Notes under the pieces: generated by a model
Told to the model about the DNA's origin: nothing
Seen by the model: only the letters and a program-made list of their open reading frames with translations
Database searches by the model: none
Assembly: GCF_013167895.1 (NCBI RefSeq)
Contig: NZ_BLWC01000001.1
Location: 124,001-188,000, forward strand
Origin: Streptomyces fulvorobeus
GTDB lineage: Bacteria; Actinomycetota; Actinomycetes; Streptomycetales; Streptomycetaceae
Direction of reading: 5' to 3'
Length of the DNA: 64,000 bases
In this document: positions 9,557-16,622 of the stretch, one piece after another
Position numbering within the stretch: the first letter of the stretch is position 1
How the letters are laid out: the number at the start of each line of letters is the position of its first letter
Position numbers and translations under genes: made by a program

Positions 9557-9928
9557 TCAGATCCGCCAGGACCGGATGCGGTCGGCGGCGCCGTAGGCGT
9601 CGGTCCGTCCGGTGTCGAGGTCCTGGGCCAGGTCGATCAGCGCGCCGTACGGGGCGTCGATGCCTTCGCCCGCGGCATGCATGTAGGACACGGCGACCGC
9701 GGTGCCGAACAGTGCGTTACGGGCGGGGAGCGGGCGCAGGCGGATGATGGCGTGCATCAGGGCGGCCGCGCGCCAGGAGTTGTCGACGGTGGCGCCGACC
9801 TTCGGGGTGTTGACCCGGTGGCGGCCGACTGCTGCTACCAGGGTGGAGAAGTCGTGGATCGTGGGGTGCTTGGGCAGGACTTCGGCCTGGCGCTCCAGGA
9901 GCCATCGGATGTCGACGTAGAGCTCCAC
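9557..9928 (-). CDS. Fic-like toxin of a toxin-antitoxin pair
   Basis: The 123-residue protein resembles the Streptomyces 'Fic family toxin component' group: MELYVDIRWLLERQAEVLP at the start, a helical middle (DFSTLVAAVGRHRVNTPKVG) and the region HAIIRLRPLPARNALFG, which aligns with the Fic/Doc catalytic loop but lacks the canonical HPFxxGNG/K residues. Doc-type toxins phosphorylate EF-Tu and Fic enzymes AMPylate targets; with the degenerate motif the chemistry here is uncertain. It starts at GTG 9928, two bases after the antitoxin stop, so the two are translationally linked. The assignment as toxin rests mostly on this pairing. Confidence 0.72.
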   Translation of the reverse strand: MELYVDIRWLLERQAEVLPKHPTIHDFSTLVAAVGRHRVNTPKVGATVDNSWRAAALMHAIIRLRPLPARNALFGTAVAVSYMHAAGEGIDAPYGALIDLAQDLDTGRTDAYGAADRIRSWRI

Positions 9929-9930
9929 GG

Positions 9931-10179
9931 TCAGGCGGCCCGTTCCGATGCGTCCATGCGTGCGGGTGTGTCGTGGGGGAAGGCCGCGTCGAACGCGGCC
10001 CCGTCGGTGTCGAGGAAGTCGCGGAAGATCTCCGCGGCGCCTTCGAGGCGGGGGTCGCGGACCGCGTTGTGCGCGGCCTGGGTGATGAGGGCGGTCACCG
10101 TGGTGCCATCCGCTTCCGCGCGTTCCTTCAGCAGGGCGTACAGCTGGTCATCGACCCGGATCGTCACTGGTTTCGACAT
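9931..10179 (-). CDS. ribbon-helix-helix antitoxin / transcriptional repressor
   Basis: An 82-residue protein whose N-terminus MSKPVTIRVDDQLYALLKE followed by AEADGTTVTALITQAAHNAV is a typical RHH (CopG/MetJ-like) DNA-binding fold; the C-terminal half (FRDFLDTDGAAFDAAF) is the likely toxin-neutralising tail. Such antitoxins bind their own promoter. ATG 10179 is preceded by GGAGGT with unusually short spacing. The toxin gene follows immediately. A direct repeat directly upstream (10189-10209) is a candidate operator. Confidence 0.85.
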   Translation of the reverse strand: MSKPVTIRVDDQLYALLKERAEADGTTVTALITQAAHNAVRDPRLEGAAEIFRDFLDTDGAAFDAAFPHDTPARMDASERAA

Positions 10180-10188
10180 ACCTCCGAC

Positions 10189-10209
10189 CGTACAGCAGGG
10201 CGTACAGCA
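10189..10209. promoter_or_regulatory. CGTACAGCA direct repeat, candidate antitoxin operator
   Basis: CGTACAGCA occurs at 10189-10197 and again at 10201-10209, a 12-base period, 10 bases upstream of the antitoxin start codon. RHH repressors typically bind short tandem repeats about one helical turn apart. A third related copy (GCAGGGCGTACAGC, shared with 10195-10208) lies inside the antitoxin gene at 10131-10144. Confidence 0.4.
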
Positions 10210-10472
10210 CTGACTGGTGATCCAGAGACCGCGGCGCCACACCACCCTGCCCGGCGCCCCGGCCGCCCCGCAGGGTGACCGCCCTCAGCGCTCGCTCGGC
10301 GCGTGCACCGACGCCGTGGCCATGCGGCCGAGGTGGCCCTCGCCGGGAACCTGCTGACGGCGGTGCCCGAGATCGAGGAGCACGTACCCACCGATGACCA
10401 GCGATGGACCAGTTGCCCGGCCCTTCGGGGCCTGCATTCCTTGATCAACAACGGCATTCGAACACAGGTATT

Positions 10473-10486
10473 GTGATGCGCATCAC
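10473..10486. promoter_or_regulatory. 14-bp perfect palindrome upstream of the RiPP operon
   Basis: GTGATGCGCATCAC is perfectly self-complementary. It lies about 100 bases before the MFS exporter start, in a locally AT-richer stretch (10440-10545) that looks like the operon promoter region. It is a good candidate operator for a dimeric regulator, but no regulator gene is encoded in or next to the operon. The stretch 10210-10440 before it holds no recognisable gene. Confidence 0.4.
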
Positions 10487-10584
10487 CGTTCGATACGCTC
10501 TCGATCCTCAGCGACCGTAAGTGCTTATCACGGGGGGCATTGTGGGTGTGTTCGTTACCGCAATCCCTCCGAGCGGGATTCTTG

Positions 10585-11841
10585 ATGGACGCGGCCGGGC
10601 AGGAATTGCGGTCCTCCGAACCTGCGTTACCCGAAGACCGGTCCTCATCCCCTTTCCGTATACGGGATTTTCTGCTTTTCTGGACGGCGGGTGCCGTCGA
10701 CGGTCTCGGCACCTGCGCGTCCTCTCTCTTTCTTCCGCTCATCCTGCTGGGCGCCGGATATCCGGCCGGACTCGCCGGACTCGTCGTATCGGTGGCGTTG
10801 GTCAGCGGACTGGTCGTTTCGCCGGTTGCGGGCGTGTTCGCCGACCGGTGGCCGCGCAAGCCGATGATGTACGCGGCGGCACTCGTCGCGGCGGCCGCCA
10901 TGGGGTCGGTGTTCGTGGCCGTCGCGCTCGGCCACGTCGTGCTCGTCCACGTACTCGTCGCGGCCGTGGTCGAGCAGGCTGCCAGCGCCACCTACGGGGC
11001 GGCGGCCTCGGGGACGATCCGACGGCTGGTGCCGCCCGAGGGGTACACCCGGGCGATCGGGTACTTACAGGCCCGGGACCAAGCGGTGCAGATCGTCGGG
11101 CCGACGCTGGGCGGCGCGCTGTACCAGCTGGCGCGGTGGGTGCCGCTGCTCGCGGACGCGGTGTCCTTCCTGCTGGTGGCGGTGTTGAGCAAGGCGATCC
11201 GCGCGGACCTGAAGCCGGAACGGGAGGGTCCGGCCACCTCGTTCACCCGTGACCTCGCCGAAGGTCTGCGGTTCGTGTGGGCCGAGCCCTTCCTGCGGTT
11301 CGTGGTGGTGTGGACCGCCGGGATCAACGCGCTGCTCGGCGCGCTGTACTTCCACGCGGTGTTCGCCTCCCACGCCCAGGGCGCCAGCCCTTCCTCGATC
11401 GGGCTCATCCTCACCCTGGCGGGCGTCGGCGGGCTGCTGGGCGCCCTCGCCGCGCCGTGGCTGGTGCGGCGGATTCCAGCCGCGCGGATCGTGACGGGCG
11501 CGTCATGGGCGATGGTGCCCACGGCGGCCGGTCTCGCGTTCGCGTCCCGGACCTGGGCCTACGGGCTGCTGTTGAGCGGGGTGTCGCTGATCGTCCCGTC
11601 CGTGGTGGTCGTGCTGCAGACCCGGGCGGTGCTGACCACTCCCGACCGGTTGCTGGCCCGCATGGGGACTGTGCTGGGCACCGCCGGTCAGGGTGTCGCG
11701 GTGCTCGCTCCGGTGGCGGCGGGGGTCCTCGTGGCGGCGTACGGGGGTCGTACGGTGGCGCTGGGCTGCGCGGGGGCGTTCGCCGGGCTGGCGCTGTACG
11801 CCACCGCCAGGGCCGGGCTCGTGGCCCGGGAGGCGCCGTGA
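10585..11841 (+). CDS. MFS transporter, probable RiPP exporter
   Basis: The 418-residue protein has about 12 hydrophobic helices and the major-facilitator pattern of actinobacterial exporters: FRIRDFLLFWTAGAVDGLG at the start of helix 1, the loop 2-3 signature GVFADRWPRKPMMYAAAL, and the equivalent halves after residue ~215 (FLRFVVVWTAGINALLGALYF). It should export a small molecule or peptide using the proton gradient. It is the first gene of the putative RiPP operon, and its stop overlaps the peptidase start (GTGA at 11838-11841). ATG 10585 (MDAAGQ) is preferred over a GTG at 10540 because the extra residues are not MFS-like. Confidence 0.88.
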   Translation: MDAAGQELRSSEPALPEDRSSSPFRIRDFLLFWTAGAVDGLGTCASSLFLPLILLGAGYPAGLAGLVVSVALVSGLVVSPVAGVFADRWPRKPMMYAAALVAAAAMGSVFVAVALGHVVLVHVLVAAVVEQAASATYGAAASGTIRRLVPPEGYTRAIGYLQARDQAVQIVGPTLGGALYQLARWVPLLADAVSFLLVAVLSKAIRADLKPEREGPATSFTRDLAEGLRFVWAEPFLRFVVVWTAGINALLGALYFHAVFASHAQGASPSSIGLILTLAGVGGLLGALAAPWLVRRIPAARIVTGASWAMVPTAAGLAFASRTWAYGLLLSGVSLIVPSVVVVLQTRAVLTTPDRLLARMGTVLGTAGQGVAVLAPVAAGVLVAAYGGRTVALGCAGAFAGLALYATARAGLVAREAP

Positions 11842-13667
11842 CGCCGGCTCCGCCGAAGGCCGGCGCGCGCGCCTACGGCGTCTACCGGCCGGTGTTGCCC
11901 GTGACCAGCCCCCGTAACGCGGACCGGATGGTGTACACCGGGGACGCCGACGGCCGGTGTGAGATCTTCGCGTGGGATCGCTCCAGCGGCGTCGGCCGAC
12001 AGTTGACGGACCGGCCGCACGGCACGCTGCTGTGCGCCATCGACGAAGACGAGGCCGTGTGGTGGTTCGACGAGGACCGTGACGGCCGGGGCGGCTGGCG
12101 CACCCAGGACTTCGACGCCGGTCCGGACCGGCCGGCGCTGGCCGGGGTGCCCTGCGGGCGGCCCGCGGGGCTGGCGCTGGCGGCCGGGGGTATGGCGGCC
12201 GTGGGCATCCGGAGCTCTGAGGGACTCAGTGTCCACCTGGGGCGGCGCGGCGGCACGGGCACAGCCGTGCTGCGCACGACGGACCCCGGCACGCTGTGCG
12301 ACCTGGCGCCTGACGGCGGACTGCTGGCGGTGTCCGGACCGGCGCACTCGGCCCGCGCCGTGACGTTGCTGACTCCGGACGGGACCACCGTCGCGGTGAT
12401 CCCCGGCACCGCGGAACGCACCTGGGCGCTCGGCTTCGCCCCTGCGCTCGCGCCGTCGTCCGGCCCGCGACCGGCGCCCGGCCGCACGCTGCTTCTGGTG
12501 ATGCGCGAGCGGGCCGGCCGCTACCACCTCGGGACCTGGGCCCCCGGGCGCGGTCTGGAACTGCTGCCCTGGTGTTCGTTCGACACCGAGACCACCGCCC
12601 GCTGGTACCCCGGCCCGGACGGCACACGGGTCCTGCTCCGGCAGGACCGGCACGGCCGGAGCCGGCTGTTCACCGCCGACCTGGACCGCTGCGAGCTGAG
12701 TCCGGTGCCCACCCCGGAGGGCAGCATCCTGGACGCGTCACCGGCCGCCGACGGTGACGTGCACTTCATCTGGACCGACGCGGTCAACGTGCCGCGTGCG
12801 CTCTCCCTGTCGGGTGCGCCCCTGCCCGGTCAGAGCCGGTGGCGCCTGCCCCGGTTCGGCCACCGCCAGGACCTGTGGACGCCCGGGCCCGACGGCCCGG
12901 TGCACACCCTCGTCACCACACCCGCCGACCGGCCCGCGCCGCACCCGCTGGTCCTGCTCGTACACGGCGGGCCGGCCGACCACGACCGTGACGCGTACGA
13001 CCCCATGGTGCAGGCCCTCGTCGGCTCGGGTTACGCGGTCGCCCGCGTCAACTACCGGGGCTCGACCGGCTACGGGCCGCGCTGGCGCTCCGCCTACTCC
13101 GAGGGCGTCGGCCACACCCAGGTCGCCGACCTGGTGCGGGCCCGGGCCGACCTGCTGGACCGGGGCATCGGCCGCGAGGGCGCCGTGGGTCTGTGCGGCA
13201 CCTCGTGGGGCGGCTATCTGACGCTGCTGGCCATGGGAACCCGTCCGGAGCTGTGGGACACCGGGGTGGCCGTCAAACCGCTCGCCGACTGCGTGACGGC
13301 CTTCCGGCACTCCACACCCGCCCTCCAGGCGCTGGACACCGCGCTGTTCGGCGGCACTCCGGACCAGGTGCCCGATGCCTACGCCCACGCCTCCCCGTCC
13401 TCGTACGCGGCTGCCATCCGCTCCCCGCTGCTGATCGTCGCCGCGGGACGGGACGCCAAGTGCCCGCCGGAACAGATCGAGGCGTACCTGGCCGTGCTGC
13501 GCGCGGGCGGTGTGCCCCACGAGCTGATGTGGCTGGACTCCGGCCATGACGGCTACGACGGCGCCGACCATCTGGCCGTGATCCGGCGGTCCCTCAGATT
13601 TCTCGGCCGCGGGCTGCCTTCGGCGCCCGCGCCGGCCGAGCCGCCCCCATACCCGGAAAGGAGGTGA
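11838..13667 (+). CDS. S9 (prolyl oligopeptidase family) serine peptidase, probable leader peptidase
   Basis: The 609-residue enzyme has an N-terminal beta-propeller-like half with repeated blade pieces (MVYTGDADGRCEIFAWD, GTLCDLAPDGGLLAVSG, YPGPDGTRVLLRQD), and a C-terminal alpha/beta-hydrolase from about residue 370. The catalytic triad can be placed: S456 in LCGTSWGGYL, D539 in VAAGRDAKCP, H570 in DSGHDGYDG; LLVHGGPADHD supplies the oxyanion loop. No signal peptide is seen, so it acts in the cytoplasm. S9 enzymes cut short peptides, often after proline. The precursor encoded five bases downstream has prolines at positions 10 and 20, so cleavage after P20 would release a 19-residue product. 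This link is inference from context. Confidence 0.9.
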   Translation: MTPAPPKAGARAYGVYRPVLPVTSPRNADRMVYTGDADGRCEIFAWDRSSGVGRQLTDRPHGTLLCAIDEDEAVWWFDEDRDGRGGWRTQDFDAGPDRPALAGVPCGRPAGLALAAGGMAAVGIRSSEGLSVHLGRRGGTGTAVLRTTDPGTLCDLAPDGGLLAVSGPAHSARAVTLLTPDGTTVAVIPGTAERTWALGFAPALAPSSGPRPAPGRTLLLVMRERAGRYHLGTWAPGRGLELLPWCSFDTETTARWYPGPDGTRVLLRQDRHGRSRLFTADLDRCELSPVPTPEGSILDASPAADGDVHFIWTDAVNVPRALSLSGAPLPGQSRWRLPRFGHRQDLWTPGPDGPVHTLVTTPADRPAPHPLVLLVHGGPADHDRDAYDPMVQALVGSGYAVARVNYRGSTGYGPRWRSAYSEGVGHTQVADLVRARADLLDRGIGREGAVGLCGTSWGGYLTLLAMGTRPELWDTGVAVKPLADCVTAFRHSTPALQALDTALFGGTPDQVPDAYAHASPSSYAAAIRSPLLIVAAGRDAKCPPEQIEAYLAVLRAGGVPHELMWLDSGHDGYDGADHLAVIRRSLRFLGRGLPSAPAPAEPPPYPERR

Positions 13668-13672
13668 ACATC

Positions 13673-13792
13673 ATGCAGAAGGACATCATCCACGGCGACC
13701 CGCTTGAGGGCGACGAGGAGAGCCGCAAGCCCGGCGTCGGCGTCGTCGTCTACCTCCGCTCCACTGAGGAGATGGAGGACGAGGCCAAGTAG
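13673..13792 (+). CDS. candidate RiPP precursor peptide, 39 residues
   Basis: A very small gene with an exceptionally strong ribosome binding site: GAAAGGAGGTGA at 13657-13668 nearly fully complements the 16S rRNA tail. Residues 1-20 are an acidic leader (MQKDIIHGDPLEGDEESRKP). Residues 21-31 are the conspicuous hydrophobic candidate core GVGVVVYLRST, and residues 32-39 are an acidic tail (EEMEDEAK). There is no cysteine, and no tryptophan. It lies between a prolyl-oligopeptidase-like gene and a B12 radical SAM methyltransferase of the type used on RiPPs; valines and tyrosine in the core are plausible C-methylation sites. I do not recognise a named precursor family. The core borders and any modification are inference. 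Confidence 0.75.
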   Translation: MQKDIIHGDPLEGDEESRKPGVGVVVYLRSTEEMEDEAK

Positions 13793-13809
13793 TACGACAC
13801 CCAGCACCA

Positions 13810-13844
13810 GGGGCCGGCCCCGCACCCCGTGCGCGACCGGCCCC
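13810..13844 (+). terminator. possible attenuator hairpin after the precursor gene
   Basis: GGGGCCGG at 13810-13817 can pair with CCGGCCCC at 13837-13844 around a 19-base loop, with no T tract. It starts 18 bases after the precursor stop codon and precedes the radical SAM gene by 135 bases. Partial termination here would keep the precursor in excess of its modifying enzyme, as seen in other RiPP operons. Confidence 0.35.
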
Positions 13845-13978
13845 GACCGACCGGGCCGGACCCCGATCGGATCACCGGCCGGGCGTCCGGTCCGGTGCCT
13901 CACGGCCGCACGGCCGGAGACCCGGCAGACGACCGACTCCGTGTACTGATCACATGCTCACATGAGAAGAGGCCAGCC

Positions 13979-15880
13979 ATGCGCGTACTCCTGGTGAACA
14001 TGCCCTGGGCCCCGATCGATCTCCCGTCGCTGGCTCTCGGAATTCTCAAGCGCAGTGTCGACGAGCGCGTTCCCGACGGAACGGCCGACGTTCTCCACGC
14101 CAATATCGAATACGTGGACTGGATTACCCAGAACACCGAATTCACCTTGGAGGACTACTCCTACTACGCGCTCGGCTCCTATTTCCTGGGCTGCGGCGAC
14201 TGGGTGTTCTCATCCGCCCTCTACGACGACCCCCAGTGGCGGGTTCCTGAGTTCACCGAGGCGATGAGCAGCCGGGTACGCGGGCCCCGGATGGAGATGA
14301 CGAAGGCACTGCACGTGACCGCGCCCGACTTCGTCCGGTACATCGCCGAGCGCATCGTCGAAATCTCCCCGGACGTGGTCGGCTTCACGTCGACGTTCCA
14401 GCAGAACACCGCTGCCCTGGCAGCAGCCAAGTACGTCAAGCGGCTCGCCCCGCACATAGCGACGGTGATGGGCGGTGCCAACTGCGACGGCAAGCAGGGG
14501 GAGGCCGTCCACCGCAATTTCACCTTCGTCGACTACGTCCTGCGTGGCGAGGGTGAGGTCTCGTTTCCCGCGATGCTCGGTGCGCTGAGTTCCGGCGAGC
14601 CGCTGTCGGACGTACCGGGGCTGTGCTGGCGCGATGCGGACGGCGCCTCCGTGGTCAACGCCATGAGCACCAAACCGCTGCCGCCCGCCTCGATCCTGCC
14701 GCCGGACTACTCCGGGTACTTCGAGCGGCTCGCCTCCTCCCACGCGCGGCACTGGGTCGAGCCCAAACTGGTGGTCGAGGGTGCGCGGGGCTGCTGGTGG
14801 GGCGAGAAGCACCACTGCACCTTCTGCGGGCTCAACGGCTCGTTCATGCAGTTCCGCAGCAAGAGCCCGGACGTGTTCTACGACGAGATCATCGAACTGG
14901 CACGCAGGCACCGGGTGCTGGACATGTACGTCGTCGACAACATCCTGGACATGGGGTACGTGAAAACGGTGCTGCCGCGCATCATCGACAGCGGGTTCGA
15001 CCTGCGCATGCACATCGAGATCAAGTCCAACATGCGGCAGGCGCAGCTCCAGACCCTCGCGGACGCGGGCCTGATCTTCGTCCAGCCGGGCATCGAGAGC
15101 CTCAACAGCCGGGTGCTCACGCTGATGGACAAGGGTGTGACCGGGGGCCAGAACGTCCGGATGCTCCGCGACGCCGCCACTGTCGGCCTCTCCGTTGCCT
15201 GGAACTACCTGCACGGATTCCCCGGCGAGGACGCCGAGGACTACAACGACGTGGTGGCCCAACTCGGTGCGCTGGAGCACCTCAACCCACCGGTGGGGCC
15301 GTCCTCCCGGATCGCGATCGAGCGCTTCAGCCCGTACTTCAACAACCCCGGCCTCGGCTTCTCCGAACTGCGTCCTGCCGAACCGTACCGGCTCACCTAC
15401 GATCTGCCCGACGCCGAGATGTTCGACCTGGCCTACGTCTTCGACGTGCCGCCGCGCGGGATCGGTGCGGACGTCGTGGACCGCCTCGACGAGGGCATCT
15501 CGCACTGGAAGCGGAACTACTCCGGCAGCCGCCTGACCCACTGCGACCTGGAGGACCGGATCGTCCTGGTCAGCAAACGCCGGGCTTTCGACTGGACGCA
15601 CCTGGAACTGACCGACCCGTTCGAGCTGGCCCTGTTCCGGCTGCTCGACCAGCCGCACACCGTGAAGGCCGCCGCCCGCAAGCTGGAGGGAAACCACCGG
15701 ACGGGCGAGGACGCCCTGCGGCAGGTGCTGGCACGGTGGCGGGCCCTCGGCATCGTCTTCGAGGACAGCGGGCAGTTCGTCCAGATCGCGCCACCCGCCC
15801 TCAACGAGGAGTTCCTGCGGATCGACTTCATGCGGCACACCTCCGCCCGCGACGCGGAACTCGCCGCGACGACCGCCTGA
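13979..15880 (+). CDS. RiPP maturation radical SAM C-methyltransferase (B12-dependent)
   Basis: The 633-residue enzyme has an N-terminal cobalamin-binding domain (residues ~1-200, with VGFTSTFQQNTAALAAAKYV, ATVMGGANCDG and LRGEGEVSFP) and a radical SAM core from ~residue 260. The cluster-binding cysteines are C272, C280 and C283 (C-x7-C-x2-C) in the family-typical ARGCWWGEKHHCTFCGLNG. A C-terminal helical segment (residues ~555-620) looks like a winged-helix or peptide-recognition domain. This matches the group annotated as RiPP maturation radical SAM C-methyltransferases, which use methylcobalamin and SAM to methylate unactivated carbons of peptides. The ATG at 13979 follows GAAGAGG. Substrate: presumably the 39-residue peptide encoded upstream. 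Confidence 0.92.
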   Translation: MRVLLVNMPWAPIDLPSLALGILKRSVDERVPDGTADVLHANIEYVDWITQNTEFTLEDYSYYALGSYFLGCGDWVFSSALYDDPQWRVPEFTEAMSSRVRGPRMEMTKALHVTAPDFVRYIAERIVEISPDVVGFTSTFQQNTAALAAAKYVKRLAPHIATVMGGANCDGKQGEAVHRNFTFVDYVLRGEGEVSFPAMLGALSSGEPLSDVPGLCWRDADGASVVNAMSTKPLPPASILPPDYSGYFERLASSHARHWVEPKLVVEGARGCWWGEKHHCTFCGLNGSFMQFRSKSPDVFYDEIIELARRHRVLDMYVVDNILDMGYVKTVLPRIIDSGFDLRMHIEIKSNMRQAQLQTLADAGLIFVQPGIESLNSRVLTLMDKGVTGGQNVRMLRDAATVGLSVAWNYLHGFPGEDAEDYNDVVAQLGALEHLNPPVGPSSRIAIERFSPYFNNPGLGFSELRPAEPYRLTYDLPDAEMFDLAYVFDVPPRGIGADVVDRLDEGISHWKRNYSGSRLTHCDLEDRIVLVSKRRAFDWTHLELTDPFELALFRLLDQPHTVKAAARKLEGNHRTGEDALRQVLARWRALGIVFEDSGQFVQIAPPALNEEFLRIDFMRHTSARDAELAATTA

Positions 15881-15913
15881 CGACCGCCGCCACCGCCTGA
15901 CGGAGAGACGACG

Positions 15914-16573
15914 ATGACTTCAGCCCTCGCCGGCACCGAACCCTTCACGGTGACCGCCTCACGGGACTACGACCCCGAGGTGGGCACACTGCCCTACATG
16001 TCCCTGGGCCGCTACGAGATCGACCTCTCCGGCGGTGACGCCGCCCGGCGGCTCTTCGCCGCCGGGGCCCGGCACGTCACACTCCCCCGCCCGGTCGATG
16101 TCACGGACGCCGCCGACGCCGCCTGGTCGGTACGGGCGCTGAGCTTCGTGGGTGATCTGTCCAGCCTGGCCATCTCGGTCGACTGGCAGCTCCACACCGG
16201 CCCGGACCCCGACGCGTGGCGCCACTTCGGCCATCTCCATCCGCCCACCGCCGTCCTCGGCACCGTGGACCCGGCCGCGACGGCACTCGCCTGGCGCAAC
16301 GCGTACTACATCTGCAAGTGCGTCTTCCGGTACGGTCCCGGGTTCATCCAGGTGCGCGACCGGCGCTACGGCGAACTGCGCCGCTTCACCATCGACGAAC
16401 CGGAGTACCACGAGGCCATCGAGGCCCTCACCGACGGTGCCCGCGTCGACGAGATTCCGCGCACGGTCCTGGACGACCTCATGGCCGAGACCCTCGTCCT
16501 GCGTTTCGGCGATCACGTGTGGTGGGCCCCGTACCGGGTCCGCCGCTGGTCGGAGGCGCCTCTGGTGATCTGA
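15914..16573 (+). CDS. DUF5825 family protein, RiPP operon partner
   Basis: This 219-residue protein matches my memory of the DUF5825 family, found in Streptomyces; the function is unknown. Visible features are an N-terminal TVTASRDYDPEVGTLPYMSLGRYEIDLSGG, a central beta-rich stretch with WSVRALSFVGDLSSLAISVDW, and a C-terminal LRRFTIDEPEYHEAIEAL followed by a region rich in aromatic residues (DHVWWAPYRVRRW). There is no signal peptide or membrane segment. It starts 33 bases after the radical SAM stop with GGAGAG upstream, and the stop codon lies inside the operon terminator. A recognition, chaperone or accessory role for the methyltransferase is suggested only by position. Confidence 0.75.
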   Translation: MTSALAGTEPFTVTASRDYDPEVGTLPYMSLGRYEIDLSGGDAARRLFAAGARHVTLPRPVDVTDAADAAWSVRALSFVGDLSSLAISVDWQLHTGPDPDAWRHFGHLHPPTAVLGTVDPAATALAWRNAYYICKCVFRYGPGFIQVRDRRYGELRRFTIDEPEYHEAIEALTDGARVDEIPRTVLDDLMAETLVLRFGDHVWWAPYRVRRWSEAPLVI

Positions 16574-16586
16574 TCACCAGGGGCGC
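16556..16586. terminator. strong hairpin terminating the RiPP operon
   Basis: The 15-base arms 16556-16570 and 16572-16586 pair fully apart from one T-G wobble (core CTGGTGATC / GATCACCAG). The DUF5825 stop codon TGA occupies 16571-16573. No T run follows, which is usual for Streptomyces terminators. It can also serve the convergent methyltransferase gene. Confidence 0.75.
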
Positions 16587-16622
16587 GCCACCCGCCGGCA
16601 GGGGGCGCGGAGGGACACGGCC

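Noticed and set aside
13673..13792. Lasso, lanthipeptide or mycofactocin-type precursor
   Set aside because: There is no B/C lasso pair, no lanthionine synthetase, no cysteine in the peptide, and no MftA-like ending or mft genes.
13793..13978. A second precursor or leader ORF between the peptide and radical SAM genes
   Set aside because: Only an open extension of the radical SAM frame occurs here, with arginine/proline-rich non-conserved sequence and no ribosome site.
14210..15838. A 542-codon frame antisense to the radical SAM gene
   Set aside because: Shadow frame; the plus strand carries the full family motifs and its own ribosome site.
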